64,000 bases of DNA, taken from positions 186,001 to 250,000 of the forward strand of contig NZ_JAMSLW010000004.1 of the NCBI RefSeq assembly GCF_024643285.1, written 5' to 3'. Made by a program: the position numbers and the translations under genes. The stretch comes from Parapedobacter lycopersici (GTDB taxonomy: Bacteria > Bacteroidota > Bacteroidia > Sphingobacteriales > Sphingobacteriaceae). Positions 26,661 through 36,656 of this stretch are shown one piece after another (the stretch's first letter is position 1; each line of letters starts with the position of its first letter). The notes beneath the pieces are model-generated. The model saw only the letters and a list, made by a program, of their open reading frames with translations, did not search any database and was not told the origin of the DNA.

Positions 26661-28277
26661 TTAGAATTCCGGGTTTTGCGGAAATTCATCTTTATTCGTA
26701 AGTCGGTCGATCATATTGCTTGGGATCGGTCGCAATAGGAACTTCTCTCGGATATTATTGCGACCGGCGGGATTATATAGCTTCACCCGTTCGATAAGTT
26801 TTCCCGTACGCTTTAAATCAGCCCATCTCAACCTTTCACCCCCCAGTTCCAATGCCCGTTCATTCAGGATAAAATCAAGGTCTAACTGGCTGGCAGTAAT
26901 CTTCATCTGTTCTTCCTTACCGGGCCAAGCAGCTCTTTCCCTTACCCGATTAATATACTTGACCCCCTCGGCTGATCTATTTAGTTTCATCAACGCCTCC
27001 GCCGCAATGAGGTACATTTCAGCCAAACGGATTTCGATAACACTTCTCGTCCCGCTATTTGCATTGATCGATTCACGATTGGGGTCGTTCCACTTATTTA
27101 ACTTCGGATATATTTGAAGTGCCCCTACCGGATTTTCACCGTCATAATAGTCACGGATGTCCATCACTTTATAAGGTTTGGATGCCTTGTACTCGTCAGG
27201 CACCGCATATGGGAGGATTACAAACGCCGTATCACCGATATTCATTCCCTGAGGCAAAGTAGGTGTGTAATTTGCCAAATACGTATCCCGCCAGCTTTTA
27301 TCATAGCGCGAATCATTATCCCGATTCGCCTGCATCAAATCAAGGTAAAAGCGGGTAGCCATATATCGTGGATAAGGCCGATCATAGATCAAGCTACGGG
27401 TCATCCCCGGCTGAAGGTCATAACGGGGTGTAAAATAAAGGTAAATTGAAGTATTCGGCCCATTTAGTCGGTTGTTTTGTGAGAATTGAATCGACCAAAT
27501 TGTCTCCATATTCGTGGGAATATTCGGATCCCACAGTTCAGCATAATCCTGCACTAAATCGAATCCGTAGCCATCAATGACTTTCATCGCATATGCTGCC
27601 GCATCCTCGTCGCGTCCAAGTGTGAGGTAAACTCTTGCCAACAACGCCTCCGCTGCGGGTTTAGCTGCACGTCCCCAATCCGACTGTGTGGGCGGAAGTA
27701 AGTCTGCTGCCTTGAGTAAATCGGCTACAATTTGATCATACACCTGGCTTTGCGGTATTCGGGTCGCGGTAGTAGTCACTTCTTTTATCTCTTCGAGAGG
27801 CATGGGCAAATCACCAAAATGCATAACTAGGATATGGTAGTACCAGGCTCGCAGGAAGTAAGCTTCACCTAATTTTGCATTTAGTTCGCTTTCCGTTAAA
27901 CCATTCACGCCCGATGCACGGGAAATTGCCGTATTGCATGCGGAAATCCCGATGTAATAGCCTTCCCATAAATTATATAGGATATTATTACTTGCTTGAA
28001 GAGCAGGAGAATATGTATTGAACTCGTTCGCCTCCACATCAGATGCGCTCGTCCATAAATCCGTGCCATATAACATCGGTGCCAATCCACCCCCATTCAT
28101 TTGCGAGCGTGTCTGTGTATAACACGCATTAATTAAATCGCTAAACCCTGTTGCCGTATTATAGTAGGTATCCGCTGTGGGTTCATTGATATTTTCTTCA
28201 TCAAGCTGGTTGGTACACCCCTGGAGTAAGAGCAGGTTAGCTAAAGCGATTAATAATGTATTTAATATCGTTTTCAT
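26661..28277 (-). CDS. SusD/RagB-family outer-membrane lipoprotein
   Basis: 538 residues. The signal ends in a lipobox LLLLQGC (Cys21), so it is lipid-anchored at the cell surface. The N-terminal SusD-like part has ADTYYNTATGFSDLINACYT and the tetratricopeptide-like helices, and the C-terminal SusD_RagB part includes RLAEMYLIAAEALMKLNR and ending NPEF. SusD proteins bind the nutrient and close as a lid over the SusC barrel. It lies 17 bp after the susC-like gene. The ligand is not predictable, but the lack of hydrolases argues for a small molecule. Confidence 0.93.
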   Translation of the reverse strand: MKTILNTLLIALANLLLLQGCTNQLDEENINEPTADTYYNTATGFSDLINACYTQTRSQMNGGGLAPMLYGTDLWTSASDVEANEFNTYSPALQASNNILYNLWEGYYIGISACNTAISRASGVNGLTESELNAKLGEAYFLRAWYYHILVMHFGDLPMPLEEIKEVTTTATRIPQSQVYDQIVADLLKAADLLPPTQSDWGRAAKPAAEALLARVYLTLGRDEDAAAYAMKVIDGYGFDLVQDYAELWDPNIPTNMETIWSIQFSQNNRLNGPNTSIYLYFTPRYDLQPGMTRSLIYDRPYPRYMATRFYLDLMQANRDNDSRYDKSWRDTYLANYTPTLPQGMNIGDTAFVILPYAVPDEYKASKPYKVMDIRDYYDGENPVGALQIYPKLNKWNDPNRESINANSGTRSVIEIRLAEMYLIAAEALMKLNRSAEGVKYINRVRERAAWPGKEEQMKITASQLDLDFILNERALELGGERLRWADLKRTGKLIERVKLYNPAGRNNIREKFLLRPIPSNMIDRLTNKDEFPQNPEF

Positions 28278-28294
28278 GGTTCAATGTTGAAAAA

Positions 28295-31200
28295 TTAAAA
28301 GCCAATGTTGACCCCTGCAACCACCGTTCTGACCGCAGGATATGTTAAGGTGTCTTCCGCCCAATCGGGTTTCATATTAAATTTCCGCACCTCTGATTTC
28401 GTCCAATAAAACAAATTCATTGCTGAAAGATATATTCTCGCATTGGATAGGTGCAGTTGGTCAAGTGCCGATCGCGGAATCGAATAGCCCAGTGACACCT
28501 GCGGGATTGTGATGTAAGTGGCGTCCCGGTAAGTCAGTGTGCTACCATCAAGACCGCCACCTTCATACAATTGGTTTGGGCGGGGGTATGCATTCGTTGG
28601 ATTATCCGGTGTCCAATAATCAAAGACGAATTTATTGTATCGCTTCTTGGAATAGGGGGCGAAAGCGCCGACAGCGGTCATTCCACCCCACCGGATATAA
28701 GCAGTTACCGAAAAATCCCAGTTTTTATAAGAGAACTGGTTGGTCATATTGGCCACAAAATCAGGTTCACGATCGCCTAAGATCATACGATCTGCAGCCG
28801 ATATATTGCCATCATCATTTAAATCCAATACTTTTATTTGTCCCGGAACACGTCCATAGCTCGCAGCGTCTGTTGCTTCATCCAGCTGCCAGATGCCGAT
28901 CTTTTGGTAATCGTAATAGACATTTATCGGATGTCCGATAAACCAGCCATTTCCAATATCATCTATCTTACCATTGTACAGTTCAGTGATTCTGGATCTA
29001 TTGGTATACAATGTGAAATTTGTATTCCATTTGAAATCCGGGCGGGTGATGTTAACGGTACGAAGCCCTACTTCAAAACCTTTGTTCGTTGTGCTACCCA
29101 CATTTTCCAGCACTTGGTCGTAGCCAGATGTAATGGGTAGTTTCCGAAACATGAGCAAATCGTAGGTATTGGTATGATATACTTCGACGTTACCGCTGAC
29201 TCTTCCGGCCCATAGTCCGAAATCAACACCAACATTGTAAACTGCTGTGCTTTCCCATTTGAGGTTTTTGTTTGCCAAAGCCGCAGGTCGATAGCCAAAT
29301 CCCGCATTTTCGTTCCAGGAATAGGTCGTTCTTTCCAGACTTCCCTGTGTCTGATAAGGATTAATGGCCTGATTGCCGGTAACGCCATAAGAGAGCCTCA
29401 GTTTCAGGTTGGAAAGCCAATCCTGAAAACCGGCCATAAAAGGCTCTTCGGAGATATTGTAGGCAAAAGCGATAGACGGAAAGTATCCCCATTTATGATT
29501 GTCAGCAAATTGGGAAGCGCCATCAGCACGCATGGAAAGCGTTAATAAGTATTTGCTTTTATAGCCATAGAATATACGTGCGGCATAAGAGAGTAGGGTC
29601 CACTCCGATAAACTGGAGCTCACCTCATTCACGACATTTGCACTTCCAATATTATGATATCTAGAAGGCTCATAAGGCACGTCGGTCACACCTGCACCAC
29701 TGGTTTCTGTATGTGTGGCCTGAAAACCATGGACGCCCGTCACGGTTAATTGATGGTCTTCGTTAAACGTTTTATTGTACGTAAGAATACTTTCGTACAA
29801 CTTAAAGTTATTAATCGCGTTGTCTATATTTGCAGTCGGTAATCCAAGGTTTCGCATAATCGAATAATAACCTGCCGATTCTTTCTCCGTTGCTAACCTG
29901 AAATTCGTTCCCACACTCAAACGGTATGTTAATTCCGGTAGAATTTTCGCTTCTCCATAGGCATTTACAAATGCGTCCCAACGTTTATTATCATACCGAT
30001 AAGAATCAAACAAGTAATCGGCTAATGGGTTTATTTCAAAACCATCGGTGGTAAGTGCGAATCTCGGGGATCCGTCCTCATTGTATACCTGACCTAACGG
30101 GCTGCCATTAACGGCATAATAAGTCAATGCGCGGGGATCCGTTTTGTTGGAGTTTATACTGTAGTTCAGCTGGATCGATGTGCCCGCGGTGATAATTGGC
30201 GAAAGTGTAAAGTCCAGATTCGTTCGCATACTGATGCGATTAAAAATATCGTCTGGCAAAATCCCCTCCTCATTAAAATAATTCGCCGCAAAATTATATT
30301 TCACCGCTTCACTCCCACCCATAATCGATAACTGGTGCTTCTGCTGATGTCCATTTTGTAACAGTAAATCTTGGTAATCAAGCCCCGGCCCACCTGATTT
30401 TAACGTTTCCAATTCAATTGCATCAAAAACAGCGTCATCATATTTGGGGTTAACACCGGGGTCCGGATAGCCTCCCGAAGCACGAAATGCTTCCCGGGCC
30501 CAGTCTGCATATTGAGTTGCGTCAGCATAAGGCATTCTTCCGTAGCGGAATTGCGCCCCGGCGTAACTTTCTATCAGGAACCGTGGTTTGCCTGATTCAC
30601 CCCGCTTTGTGGTGATCATAATTACCCCATTTGAACCTCTTGAACCATAAATCGCCGTTGATGAGGCATCCTTTAACACGTCGACGCTCTTGATATCATA
30701 AGGATTAATGTCGTTAATGGTTCCATAAAAGGGCATCCCATCCACAATAATCAAGGGATCATTTGAAGCGGTAAATGAGCGGGTTCCGCGAAGCAAAATG
30801 GCAGATTCGCTACCGGGATCCCCACCGGAAGAAACAATATCCAATCCGGCTACTCGACCGCTCAGTGCCTGACTAACATTTGCAACAGGCATGTCTGCAA
30901 AATCCTCTGCCGAAACAGAACTTACTGCACCAGTTAAATCCTTCCGCTTTTGTGTTCCGTATCCAACGACCACAACCTCTTCTAATGCCCGTTGATCTGC
31001 ACTAAGCTGGACATTAATGACAAGTTGATTATTGATACTGACTTCCTGTGAAATAAAACCAATATAACTGATTTCTAAAACACCATCAGGTGCTGCGTCA
31101 ATAGTAAATTCACCCCGCTCATTTGTCAGTGTACTATGGGTTGTCCCTTTTAACGTAACTGTAGCACCGGTAATAGGTATATTGCTTTCGTTTGTAATTG

Positions 31201-31588
31201 TTCCGCTAACCTGTACTTGAACCGGCACCATAAACGTTGGTTTGGGATGTATAGTACTCCACTTCGGACGAATAAGTATGGTACGGTCGCTCAACTCGTA
31301 ATTAAAAGGTTGATTTTTTAGTGCCTGTCGCAGCGCTTCCTCTACTGAAGCACCTTTTATTTCGATGGTCACCGGATTGGCCATCTCACGTAATAAATCG
31401 GCGTTGTAAAGTAATTGATAACCGCTCTGGAGTCTGATTTTTTGCAGCACGGCCCCTAAAGACACGTTTTTTTCAGTTAAGACAATGTCCTGGGAAAAAG
31501 CAGCGGCCGAGACATGAAGGTTGACCGCCACTAATAAAACAGTTGTAAGCTTCATGATCAAAAGCCATTTCAATGTGCTTAAATTCAT
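28295..31588 (-). CDS. SusC/RagA-family TonB-dependent transporter with STN signalling domain
   Basis: 1097 residues. After the signal peptide, an STN (secretin/TonB short N-terminal) domain lies at about residues 35-108 (VSLGAVLQKIRLQSGYQLLY), then a CarboxypepD_reg-like domain (about 125-210), the motif EEVVVVGYGTQKRKDLTGAV of the SusC plug, the plug itself and a large beta-barrel ending in GVNIGF. It imports its ligand across the outer membrane using TonB energy. The STN domain signals occupancy to a FecR-type anti-sigma factor, which is encoded next upstream (31735-32976), followed by the sigma gene. Confidence 0.94.
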   Translation of the reverse strand: MNLSTLKWLLIMKLTTVLLVAVNLHVSAAAFSQDIVLTEKNVSLGAVLQKIRLQSGYQLLYNADLLREMANPVTIEIKGASVEEALRQALKNQPFNYELSDRTILIRPKWSTIHPKPTFMVPVQVQVSGTITNESNIPITGATVTLKGTTHSTLTNERGEFTIDAAPDGVLEISYIGFISQEVSINNQLVINVQLSADQRALEEVVVVGYGTQKRKDLTGAVSSVSAEDFADMPVANVSQALSGRVAGLDIVSSGGDPGSESAILLRGTRSFTASNDPLIIVDGMPFYGTINDINPYDIKSVDVLKDASSTAIYGSRGSNGVIMITTKRGESGKPRFLIESYAGAQFRYGRMPYADATQYADWAREAFRASGGYPDPGVNPKYDDAVFDAIELETLKSGGPGLDYQDLLLQNGHQQKHQLSIMGGSEAVKYNFAANYFNEEGILPDDIFNRISMRTNLDFTLSPIITAGTSIQLNYSINSNKTDPRALTYYAVNGSPLGQVYNEDGSPRFALTTDGFEINPLADYLFDSYRYDNKRWDAFVNAYGEAKILPELTYRLSVGTNFRLATEKESAGYYSIMRNLGLPTANIDNAINNFKLYESILTYNKTFNEDHQLTVTGVHGFQATHTETSGAGVTDVPYEPSRYHNIGSANVVNEVSSSLSEWTLLSYAARIFYGYKSKYLLTLSMRADGASQFADNHKWGYFPSIAFAYNISEEPFMAGFQDWLSNLKLRLSYGVTGNQAINPYQTQGSLERTTYSWNENAGFGYRPAALANKNLKWESTAVYNVGVDFGLWAGRVSGNVEVYHTNTYDLLMFRKLPITSGYDQVLENVGSTTNKGFEVGLRTVNITRPDFKWNTNFTLYTNRSRITELYNGKIDDIGNGWFIGHPINVYYDYQKIGIWQLDEATDAASYGRVPGQIKVLDLNDDGNISAADRMILGDREPDFVANMTNQFSYKNWDFSVTAYIRWGGMTAVGAFAPYSKKRYNKFVFDYWTPDNPTNAYPRPNQLYEGGGLDGSTLTYRDATYITIPQVSLGYSIPRSALDQLHLSNARIYLSAMNLFYWTKSEVRKFNMKPDWAEDTLTYPAVRTVVAGVNIGF

Positions 31589-31654
31589 TATATTTGTATT
31601 GTTTTAAGGTGATTAATCTGTTACTTATCATTGCGGAATTTTGCCTTAATCATA

Positions 31655-31678
31655 CCGGATACGTGGCTGCGTATCCGG
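31655..31678. terminator. Strong hairpin between the fecR-like and susC-like genes
   Basis: CCGGATACG and CGTATCCGG form a perfect 9-bp stem with a 6-nt loop. It lies 57 bp after the fecR-like stop and would separate the sigma/anti-sigma transcript from the susC transcript. The T-rich side faces the plus direction, so it may act as an imperfect terminator or attenuator for the minus-strand transcript. Confidence 0.55.
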
Positions 31679-31734
31679 CTTTATTTATTGTAAGGCACTG
31701 ATCGTTTCGTTTATACTACATAGGCATATCATTT

Positions 31735-32976
31735 TTAGGGTTTAACTTTAATGGTTCTGTTTTTTATCTCGAAGTGAGTATTGCCGGTCTTTTCAAACAT
31801 TTCCAACACACGGGACAGCGGCACATCTCTGGAGATAAAGCCATTATACCGGGTATTGGGTAGGTGCGTATAATCAACCTCCACATCATACCAGCGTGAT
31901 AATTGTCGCATGATCATATGTAATGGCTGATCGTTAAACAAAAAATTACCATCTTTCCATGAGTATTCATTTTCGACATTGACCTGAGTCACATCCAGTT
32001 GGTCGTTCGCTAATACCGCCTGTTCTCCGGGTTTTAAGACCTTTTGCTGTGGTCCAAGTGCCCCGGCTGCCGCAGAGACCGTAACGCGTACGCCACCTTC
32101 AAGTAACGTTGTCTTTACCGCTTCCTCATCTGCATAGGCATTGATATTAAACTTGGTTCCGGTCACTTCAACCTGTTGGTTCCTTGTTTTTACAATAAAA
32201 GGCACTTTATATTGATTCCTGTTTTTGGGTTTCGCAGAAAGGTGTCTTTCTGCATAAAAAGCGTTGGCTACCTCAAAGTAAGCCTCACCATCCAGTTCGA
32301 CTTCCCGTTTGTCGCTGGCAAATTTTGCAGGATATTTCAAGGAAGAAGCTGCATTAAGCCACACTTTGGTTTGATCCGGCAATATAACCTGATACTGGCC
32401 ACTTTTTGGTGTGGTCAATTTATGATACAACATACGGTTATCCGCAAATACAGATCGGCTATTGGCTACTTTATAGACCAATAATCCATCGGCTGTTTTG
32501 CTGATGGTCACATCACCTACCCGGGTAAGAAAACCTTCCTCCTGTTGTGCCAAGACTATTTCATGCCCATCAGCAAGTGTCAACACAGCTTTGTTCCCTC
32601 CGGGAGATACGTCTTCTATTACAATGCTGTTTTCGGATTCAACGGGTACAATTGTCTGATTCTTTTCAGGCCAATATAGGTAGCCGATGAGTGAAAATGC
32701 GATAAATACCACGGCTGCCACAGCAGCTATTTGTCTAAACTCAATGATTGTTGTCGTTTTCTCTCCGGCACTACCTGATTGCTGCTCGTCCAATCTTGCT
32801 AATATGGCTTGATATATGCGCTGACGTATCTCATCCGCATTTGCTGCATCGGGGATATTTACAAACTCCTCAGCGGCAATGATCTGTTCATCATACCACT
32901 TGTGCAGCAATTCCTTTTCTGCTAAAGAGGCATTCCCTGCAATAAATTTTTTTGCAATCTCCCTAATATGATTCAT
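31735..32976 (-). CDS. FecR-family anti-sigma factor
   Basis: 413 residues. The N-terminal 85 residues are cytosolic and bind the sigma factor. One membrane helix follows (IAAVAAVVFIAFSLIGYLYW, about residues 84-103). The FecR domain includes LTTPKSGQYQVILPDQTKVW and LNAASSLKYPAKF, and the end is a DUF4974-type domain (DQPLHMIMRQLSRWYDVEVD). In the absence of substrate it holds the sigma factor; the STN domain of the SusC-like protein relieves this. It lies between the sigma gene (90 bp upstream) and susC. Confidence 0.92.
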   Translation of the reverse strand: MNHIREIAKKFIAGNASLAEKELLHKWYDEQIIAAEEFVNIPDAANADEIRQRIYQAILARLDEQQSGSAGEKTTTIIEFRQIAAVAAVVFIAFSLIGYLYWPEKNQTIVPVESENSIVIEDVSPGGNKAVLTLADGHEIVLAQQEEGFLTRVGDVTISKTADGLLVYKVANSRSVFADNRMLYHKLTTPKSGQYQVILPDQTKVWLNAASSLKYPAKFASDKREVELDGEAYFEVANAFYAERHLSAKPKNRNQYKVPFIVKTRNQQVEVTGTKFNINAYADEEAVKTTLLEGGVRVTVSAAAGALGPQQKVLKPGEQAVLANDQLDVTQVNVENEYSWKDGNFLFNDQPLHMIMRQLSRWYDVEVDYTHLPNTRYNGFISRDVPLSRVLEMFEKTGNTHFEIKNRTIKVKP

Positions 32977-33066
32977 AATTGGTTGTCCAGTATTTCTGGC
33001 TTATCTATTAGGTAGAGTATGGCGATGGGGATTTACCCTTATCTAATTATCTAATTAATTAAAAAA

Positions 33067-33630
33067 TCAAATAAAAAGGGAATATAAACCTTTACCGAAA
33101 CGGCTCCGTATGATTCTAAGCGCCTTGGTAAGGTGCGCTTCCGCCGTCTTTGTTGAGATATGGAGTGTATCTGCAACTTCATGGAGTGGACGATCTTCCA
33201 GTTTATTATACTGAAAAACTAACCGGCATTTTTCTGGCAGATCATTTGACAGCGTTTCAATAATTTCAAGGAGTAGTTTATTTTCTAACGCCTCAGCAGC
33301 ATCTATTGATAACGTCTGATGTCGTTTCCAGTTCTGCTGGTATTCCTGAACCTGTTTTTCTTTGGCAATATAATGGTAAACAGCGTAGCGCACCATAGCG
33401 GCTAAATATACTGGTAACGACCGAATCTGAAGAATTGACTTTCGTTTCCACAGTGTTAGGAATACATCTTGAACGATCTCTTCTGCGGCCGCAGTGTCCT
33501 TTAATTTTTGATAGGCCAAAAAATATAGCTTGTCCCAATATCGATTATAAATTCCGGTGAATGCCGTTTCATCTCCATCTTTCAGGTGGAAGATTAATTC
33601 TGTATCGTTTTTCTCATTAAAATCAGGCAT
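33067..33630 (-). CDS. ECF-type RNA polymerase sigma factor of the SusCD locus
   Basis: 187 residues. Region 2 (AFTGIYNRYWDKLYFLAYQK followed by DTAAAEEIVQDVFLTLWKRK) and region 4 (LPEKCRLVFQYNKLEDRPLH, then EVADTLHISTKTAEAHLTKA) are clear. It directs RNA polymerase to the susC promoter when freed by the FecR-like protein encoded 90 bp downstream. It is the first gene of the locus. A promoter-like pair sits before it at 33645-33677. Confidence 0.93.
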   Translation of the reverse strand: MPDFNEKNDTELIFHLKDGDETAFTGIYNRYWDKLYFLAYQKLKDTAAAEEIVQDVFLTLWKRKSILQIRSLPVYLAAMVRYAVYHYIAKEKQVQEYQQNWKRHQTLSIDAAEALENKLLLEIIETLSNDLPEKCRLVFQYNKLEDRPLHEVADTLHISTKTAEAHLTKALRIIRSRFGKGLYSLFI

Positions 33631-34101
33631 AATTGGGTAGAAAGCTAAGATATAGAATTAAAAAGTTTATTTGCAAATATGTTTACTAAATCAACGCCGT
33701 ACATACATGCACTGTGATATAAGAGCATATTGCGACAGCGCACATGAGCCGATGACTGTAAATATTTTGATATTTAAGGTCACATCGGTTAGTGGTTTAA
33801 GTAAAAAAGGAAGAGCTATTTCAGGACCTAACCTATTATTGCATAGGCATTTCCCTATTGATAAGGAAGAGGAAATCCCGTTAACCCACGCTTGCCAATT
33901 TCGGTTCAGGTATGTGGCAGCTGTGGATATCTGTTAATTAGTCTGGGAGCAGGACACCATCGAGCGCTCTCGCTTTAACTTCAAGCGAATCTACGTCACG
34001 AATTACTATATTTCTGAATGGCTGTCTGGAGAAAAACGTGCAGCCGATCGTCGTCAGCAGCGGTTAAGCAAGACCGGTACACCTATGCATCGCCTGGTTA
34101 C
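33631..34101. other. Intergenic region with possible gene remnant
   Basis: 471 bp. The right edge of the sigma promoter lies here. A plus-strand frame is open from 33938 to about 34236 without a start at its left end, and its first 50 codons have protein-like composition (WEQDTIERSRFNFKRIYV, then TNYYISEWLSGEKRAADRR), ending over the permease gene on the other strand. It matches no family I know and could be a decayed gene tail or chance. A second frame at 33671-33937 ends in the stop just before it and looks random. I see no RNA gene. Confidence 0.3.
33645..33677 (-). promoter_or_regulatory. Putative promoter of the sigma factor gene
   Basis: On the minus strand TTTG (33674-33677) is followed after 21 bp by TATCTTAG (33645-33652), close to the TTTG / TAnnTTTG pattern, with one mismatch in the -7 element. 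The start codon lies 15 bp further at 33630. Confidence 0.45.
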
Positions 34102-36498
34102 CTACTCGTTCCGAAGCGTATTTACCGGATTCATCAATGCGGCCTTAACAGAATGGAAACCGATCGCTGCGAGCGTAATCACCAACATCAATACGGCCGA
34201 CAGCGCAAATATCCACCAGGATAACGGTGTACGGTAAGCAAAGTTTGCTAGCCAGCGGTCCATAACATACCACACCAGTGGCACGGCGATGACAGCCGCG
34301 ATACCCGCCAGCTTCAGGAAATCACGGGATATCAGCGCAACCACGCTTATCGCCGATGCTCCCAGTACCTTGCGGACGCCGATTTCTTTGGTACGCTGTA
34401 CGGTACTGTATGCAACCAGTCCCAGCATGCCCAAACAGGAAATGAAAATGGCCAGTACCGAAAAGTAGAAGAAGAGGCTACCGAACCGCTGCTCCCCACG
34501 GTACTGACTATCAAAGGAATCGTCGAGGAATTCATACGTAAACGGCTTATCCGGTACCTGGGCTTCCCAGACTGCCTTAACTGCATTCAGGCTGGTGCGT
34601 ACATCACCACCGGTAAGCTTCACTGAAATGTACTGAAAACCACTTGGATCGATACGCATGCTCAATGGCTGTATTTTAGTCTGTAGCGAATGGTAATGAA
34701 AATCCTTGACCACCCCTATAATTTGGCCTTCATGCCCCCATTGCTTGAACCGCCGACCTATAGCCTGCTGGGGCGAAGAATACCCGAGCATCGCTACGGC
34801 AGCTTCATTCAGCACCATCGCCTGCGTAGAGTCTGTCCCAAAATCCCGGGAGAATGATCGCCCTGCCGCCATCTCCAGATTATACAGGTCGAAGTAATCA
34901 AAATCCACAAAATACAGATCTACGTTGGACTGTTGCAACGATCCCTCCACATTCTCAATTTCTGAATAGGCGCTGGTATGGTCGCCGCCTGGGACACTGG
35001 AGGATAGACTCGCCGACCGGACACCGGGCAGGTTAGTAATGGCCTCCTTTACGGTTTCCTGGGCACGGTCTTCATAACCGTTGATAACCAATACCTGGTC
35101 TTTGCGGAAGCCCAGCTGCTGGCTGCGCATGTAGTCCATCTGTTTGTAGACCGTCAGCGTAGCAGCAATCAATGCAAGTGAGAGCGTGAACTGGCCTGCC
35201 ACCAACCCTTTCCGTAGCCAGGCCTTCGCCGGACCGCTACCGGTGATACCTCCTTTCAGGACTTTCACCGGCTTGAACGAAGACAGTACCCAGGCCGGAT
35301 ATATACCCGCGAGCAACCCCACTCCAAGTGCTCCAGAACAGAGCACCAGCAACGCCCCCGGATTACTGAATAAGCTCTCGGAAATCACCTTGCCTGCCAG
35401 TTGGTTGAATAACGGCAGCAATAGGGACGAAAGAATGATTGCAAGCACCATGGCAATCAGGCTTACCAGTAGCGATTCGCCGATAAACTGCCGCGTCAGC
35501 TGCCCCCTTGCCGCACCGACTACCTTGCGGATGCCTACTTCCCGCGCACGCTCTACTGCTCTTGCGGTGGACAGGTTAACGAAATTGAAGCAGGCCGTCA
35601 GCAGGATCAACAAGGCCACCGCACCAAAAATATAAACATGCACGACATTACCTGTTTGCCCGGCATACCGGTAATTACCGAAATGGAGGTATACCTCCTT
35701 CAATGGATACAGGCGGAGCGTATAGTGCATCTGCAGCTGTTTCATAAGGCTGCCGATATGCCGCTCAAGATAGTCCGGTAGTTTGGCTTCCAGTGCCCGG
35801 GGATCAGCGCCGGGATTCAGCAACAGGTACGTACTGGGATAATGATTGGTCCAGTTTTTGGCAGATTCCTTCTCGAGCACTTCGGTGAGTGTAGACATAG
35901 AGACCAACAGATCCCCCCTAATCTGCGAATTCGCCGGCATGTCGTGCATCAAACCCGTGATCCGGACCGTGAGCACGGTGTCCCCGGTAGGGAGAGTCAG
36001 TTCCCGGCCCATCGGGTCTTCTGTACCGAAATATTTTTTGGCTGCGCTTTCGCTGAGCACCACGCTGAACGGATCAACTAAAGCTGTGCGGGGATCTCCC
36101 TGCACAAGCCCAAAATCGAATACCTGGAAAAAGGAGGAATCGACCGCCAAGCCGTGGGGCTCGTTAATCTTCAGGTCGCCCTGCTTAACCAATAGATCGA
36201 TGTCCGCAACCCGCACAAAAGACGCTACCTCGGGAAAATCATGCTTGATATTCGGCCCATTCGGATAATTAGTAATAGCCCCCTCGAACGTTTCGGTGGG
36301 TGTACTGACTGTCGTGGTTAAGCGGTAGATGCGGTCGGCTTTGGTGTGAAAGCTGTCATAACTCAGTTCAAAGCTCACGTAAAGAAAGATCAGAAAGCAG
36401 GCAGTCATCCCAACAGAGAGGCCAGTGATGTTAATGAATGAAAATATCCGATGTTTCCGGAGGTTGCGCAGTGCGGTCTTAAGGTAATTCCTAATCAT
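34102..36498 (-). CDS. FtsX/MacB-type ABC transporter permease
   Basis: 798 residues. The protein begins MIRNYLKTALRNLRKHRIFS, a helix at about 20-42, a MacB-type periplasmic core (to about 245), then an FtsX domain of three helices. A second unit repeats helix, periplasmic core (residues 430-660) and FtsX domain (ERAREVGIRKVVGAARGQ in the first, RTKEIGVRKVLGASAISV in the second). This duplicated form is common and multi-copy in Bacteroidota. It needs a separate ATPase, not present nearby. Such systems act in mechanotransmission, lipoprotein handling or peptide export. Two inverted repeats lie upstream (36626-36674). Confidence 0.88.
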   Translation of the reverse strand: MIRNYLKTALRNLRKHRIFSFINITGLSVGMTACFLIFLYVSFELSYDSFHTKADRIYRLTTTVSTPTETFEGAITNYPNGPNIKHDFPEVASFVRVADIDLLVKQGDLKINEPHGLAVDSSFFQVFDFGLVQGDPRTALVDPFSVVLSESAAKKYFGTEDPMGRELTLPTGDTVLTVRITGLMHDMPANSQIRGDLLVSMSTLTEVLEKESAKNWTNHYPSTYLLLNPGADPRALEAKLPDYLERHIGSLMKQLQMHYTLRLYPLKEVYLHFGNYRYAGQTGNVVHVYIFGAVALLILLTACFNFVNLSTARAVERAREVGIRKVVGAARGQLTRQFIGESLLVSLIAMVLAIILSSLLLPLFNQLAGKVISESLFSNPGALLVLCSGALGVGLLAGIYPAWVLSSFKPVKVLKGGITGSGPAKAWLRKGLVAGQFTLSLALIAATLTVYKQMDYMRSQQLGFRKDQVLVINGYEDRAQETVKEAITNLPGVRSASLSSSVPGGDHTSAYSEIENVEGSLQQSNVDLYFVDFDYFDLYNLEMAAGRSFSRDFGTDSTQAMVLNEAAVAMLGYSSPQQAIGRRFKQWGHEGQIIGVVKDFHYHSLQTKIQPLSMRIDPSGFQYISVKLTGGDVRTSLNAVKAVWEAQVPDKPFTYEFLDDSFDSQYRGEQRFGSLFFYFSVLAIFISCLGMLGLVAYSTVQRTKEIGVRKVLGASAISVVALISRDFLKLAGIAAVIAVPLVWYVMDRWLANFAYRTPLSWWIFALSAVLMLVITLAAIGFHSVKAALMNPVNTLRNE

Positions 36499-36625
36499 AC
36501 CAATGTCTTATTTGGGCGCCATAGAAGGCTATCGGCTCCGCAGGCTTCCTTACGGCAACAACAAATTTGCCAATTGCAAAAAACACGTTGATCAGGTAAA
36601 AACCGAAGATGATCGTTTATTAAAG

Positions 36626-36641
36626 TGTCCGCAATCGAACA
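36626..36641. promoter_or_regulatory. Imperfect palindrome upstream of the permease gene
   Basis: TGTCCGCAATCGAACA has arms TGTCCG and CGAACA (one mismatch) around 4 bases, about 130 bp before the permease start. It could be a regulator-binding site; the regulator is unknown. Confidence 0.4.
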
Positions 36642-36656
36642 GTGGGTGTACGATCG

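Noticed and set aside
33671-33937. 88-codon plus-strand frame beside the sigma factor gene
   Set aside because: Composition looks random, it overlaps the sigma promoter, and no family is recognised.
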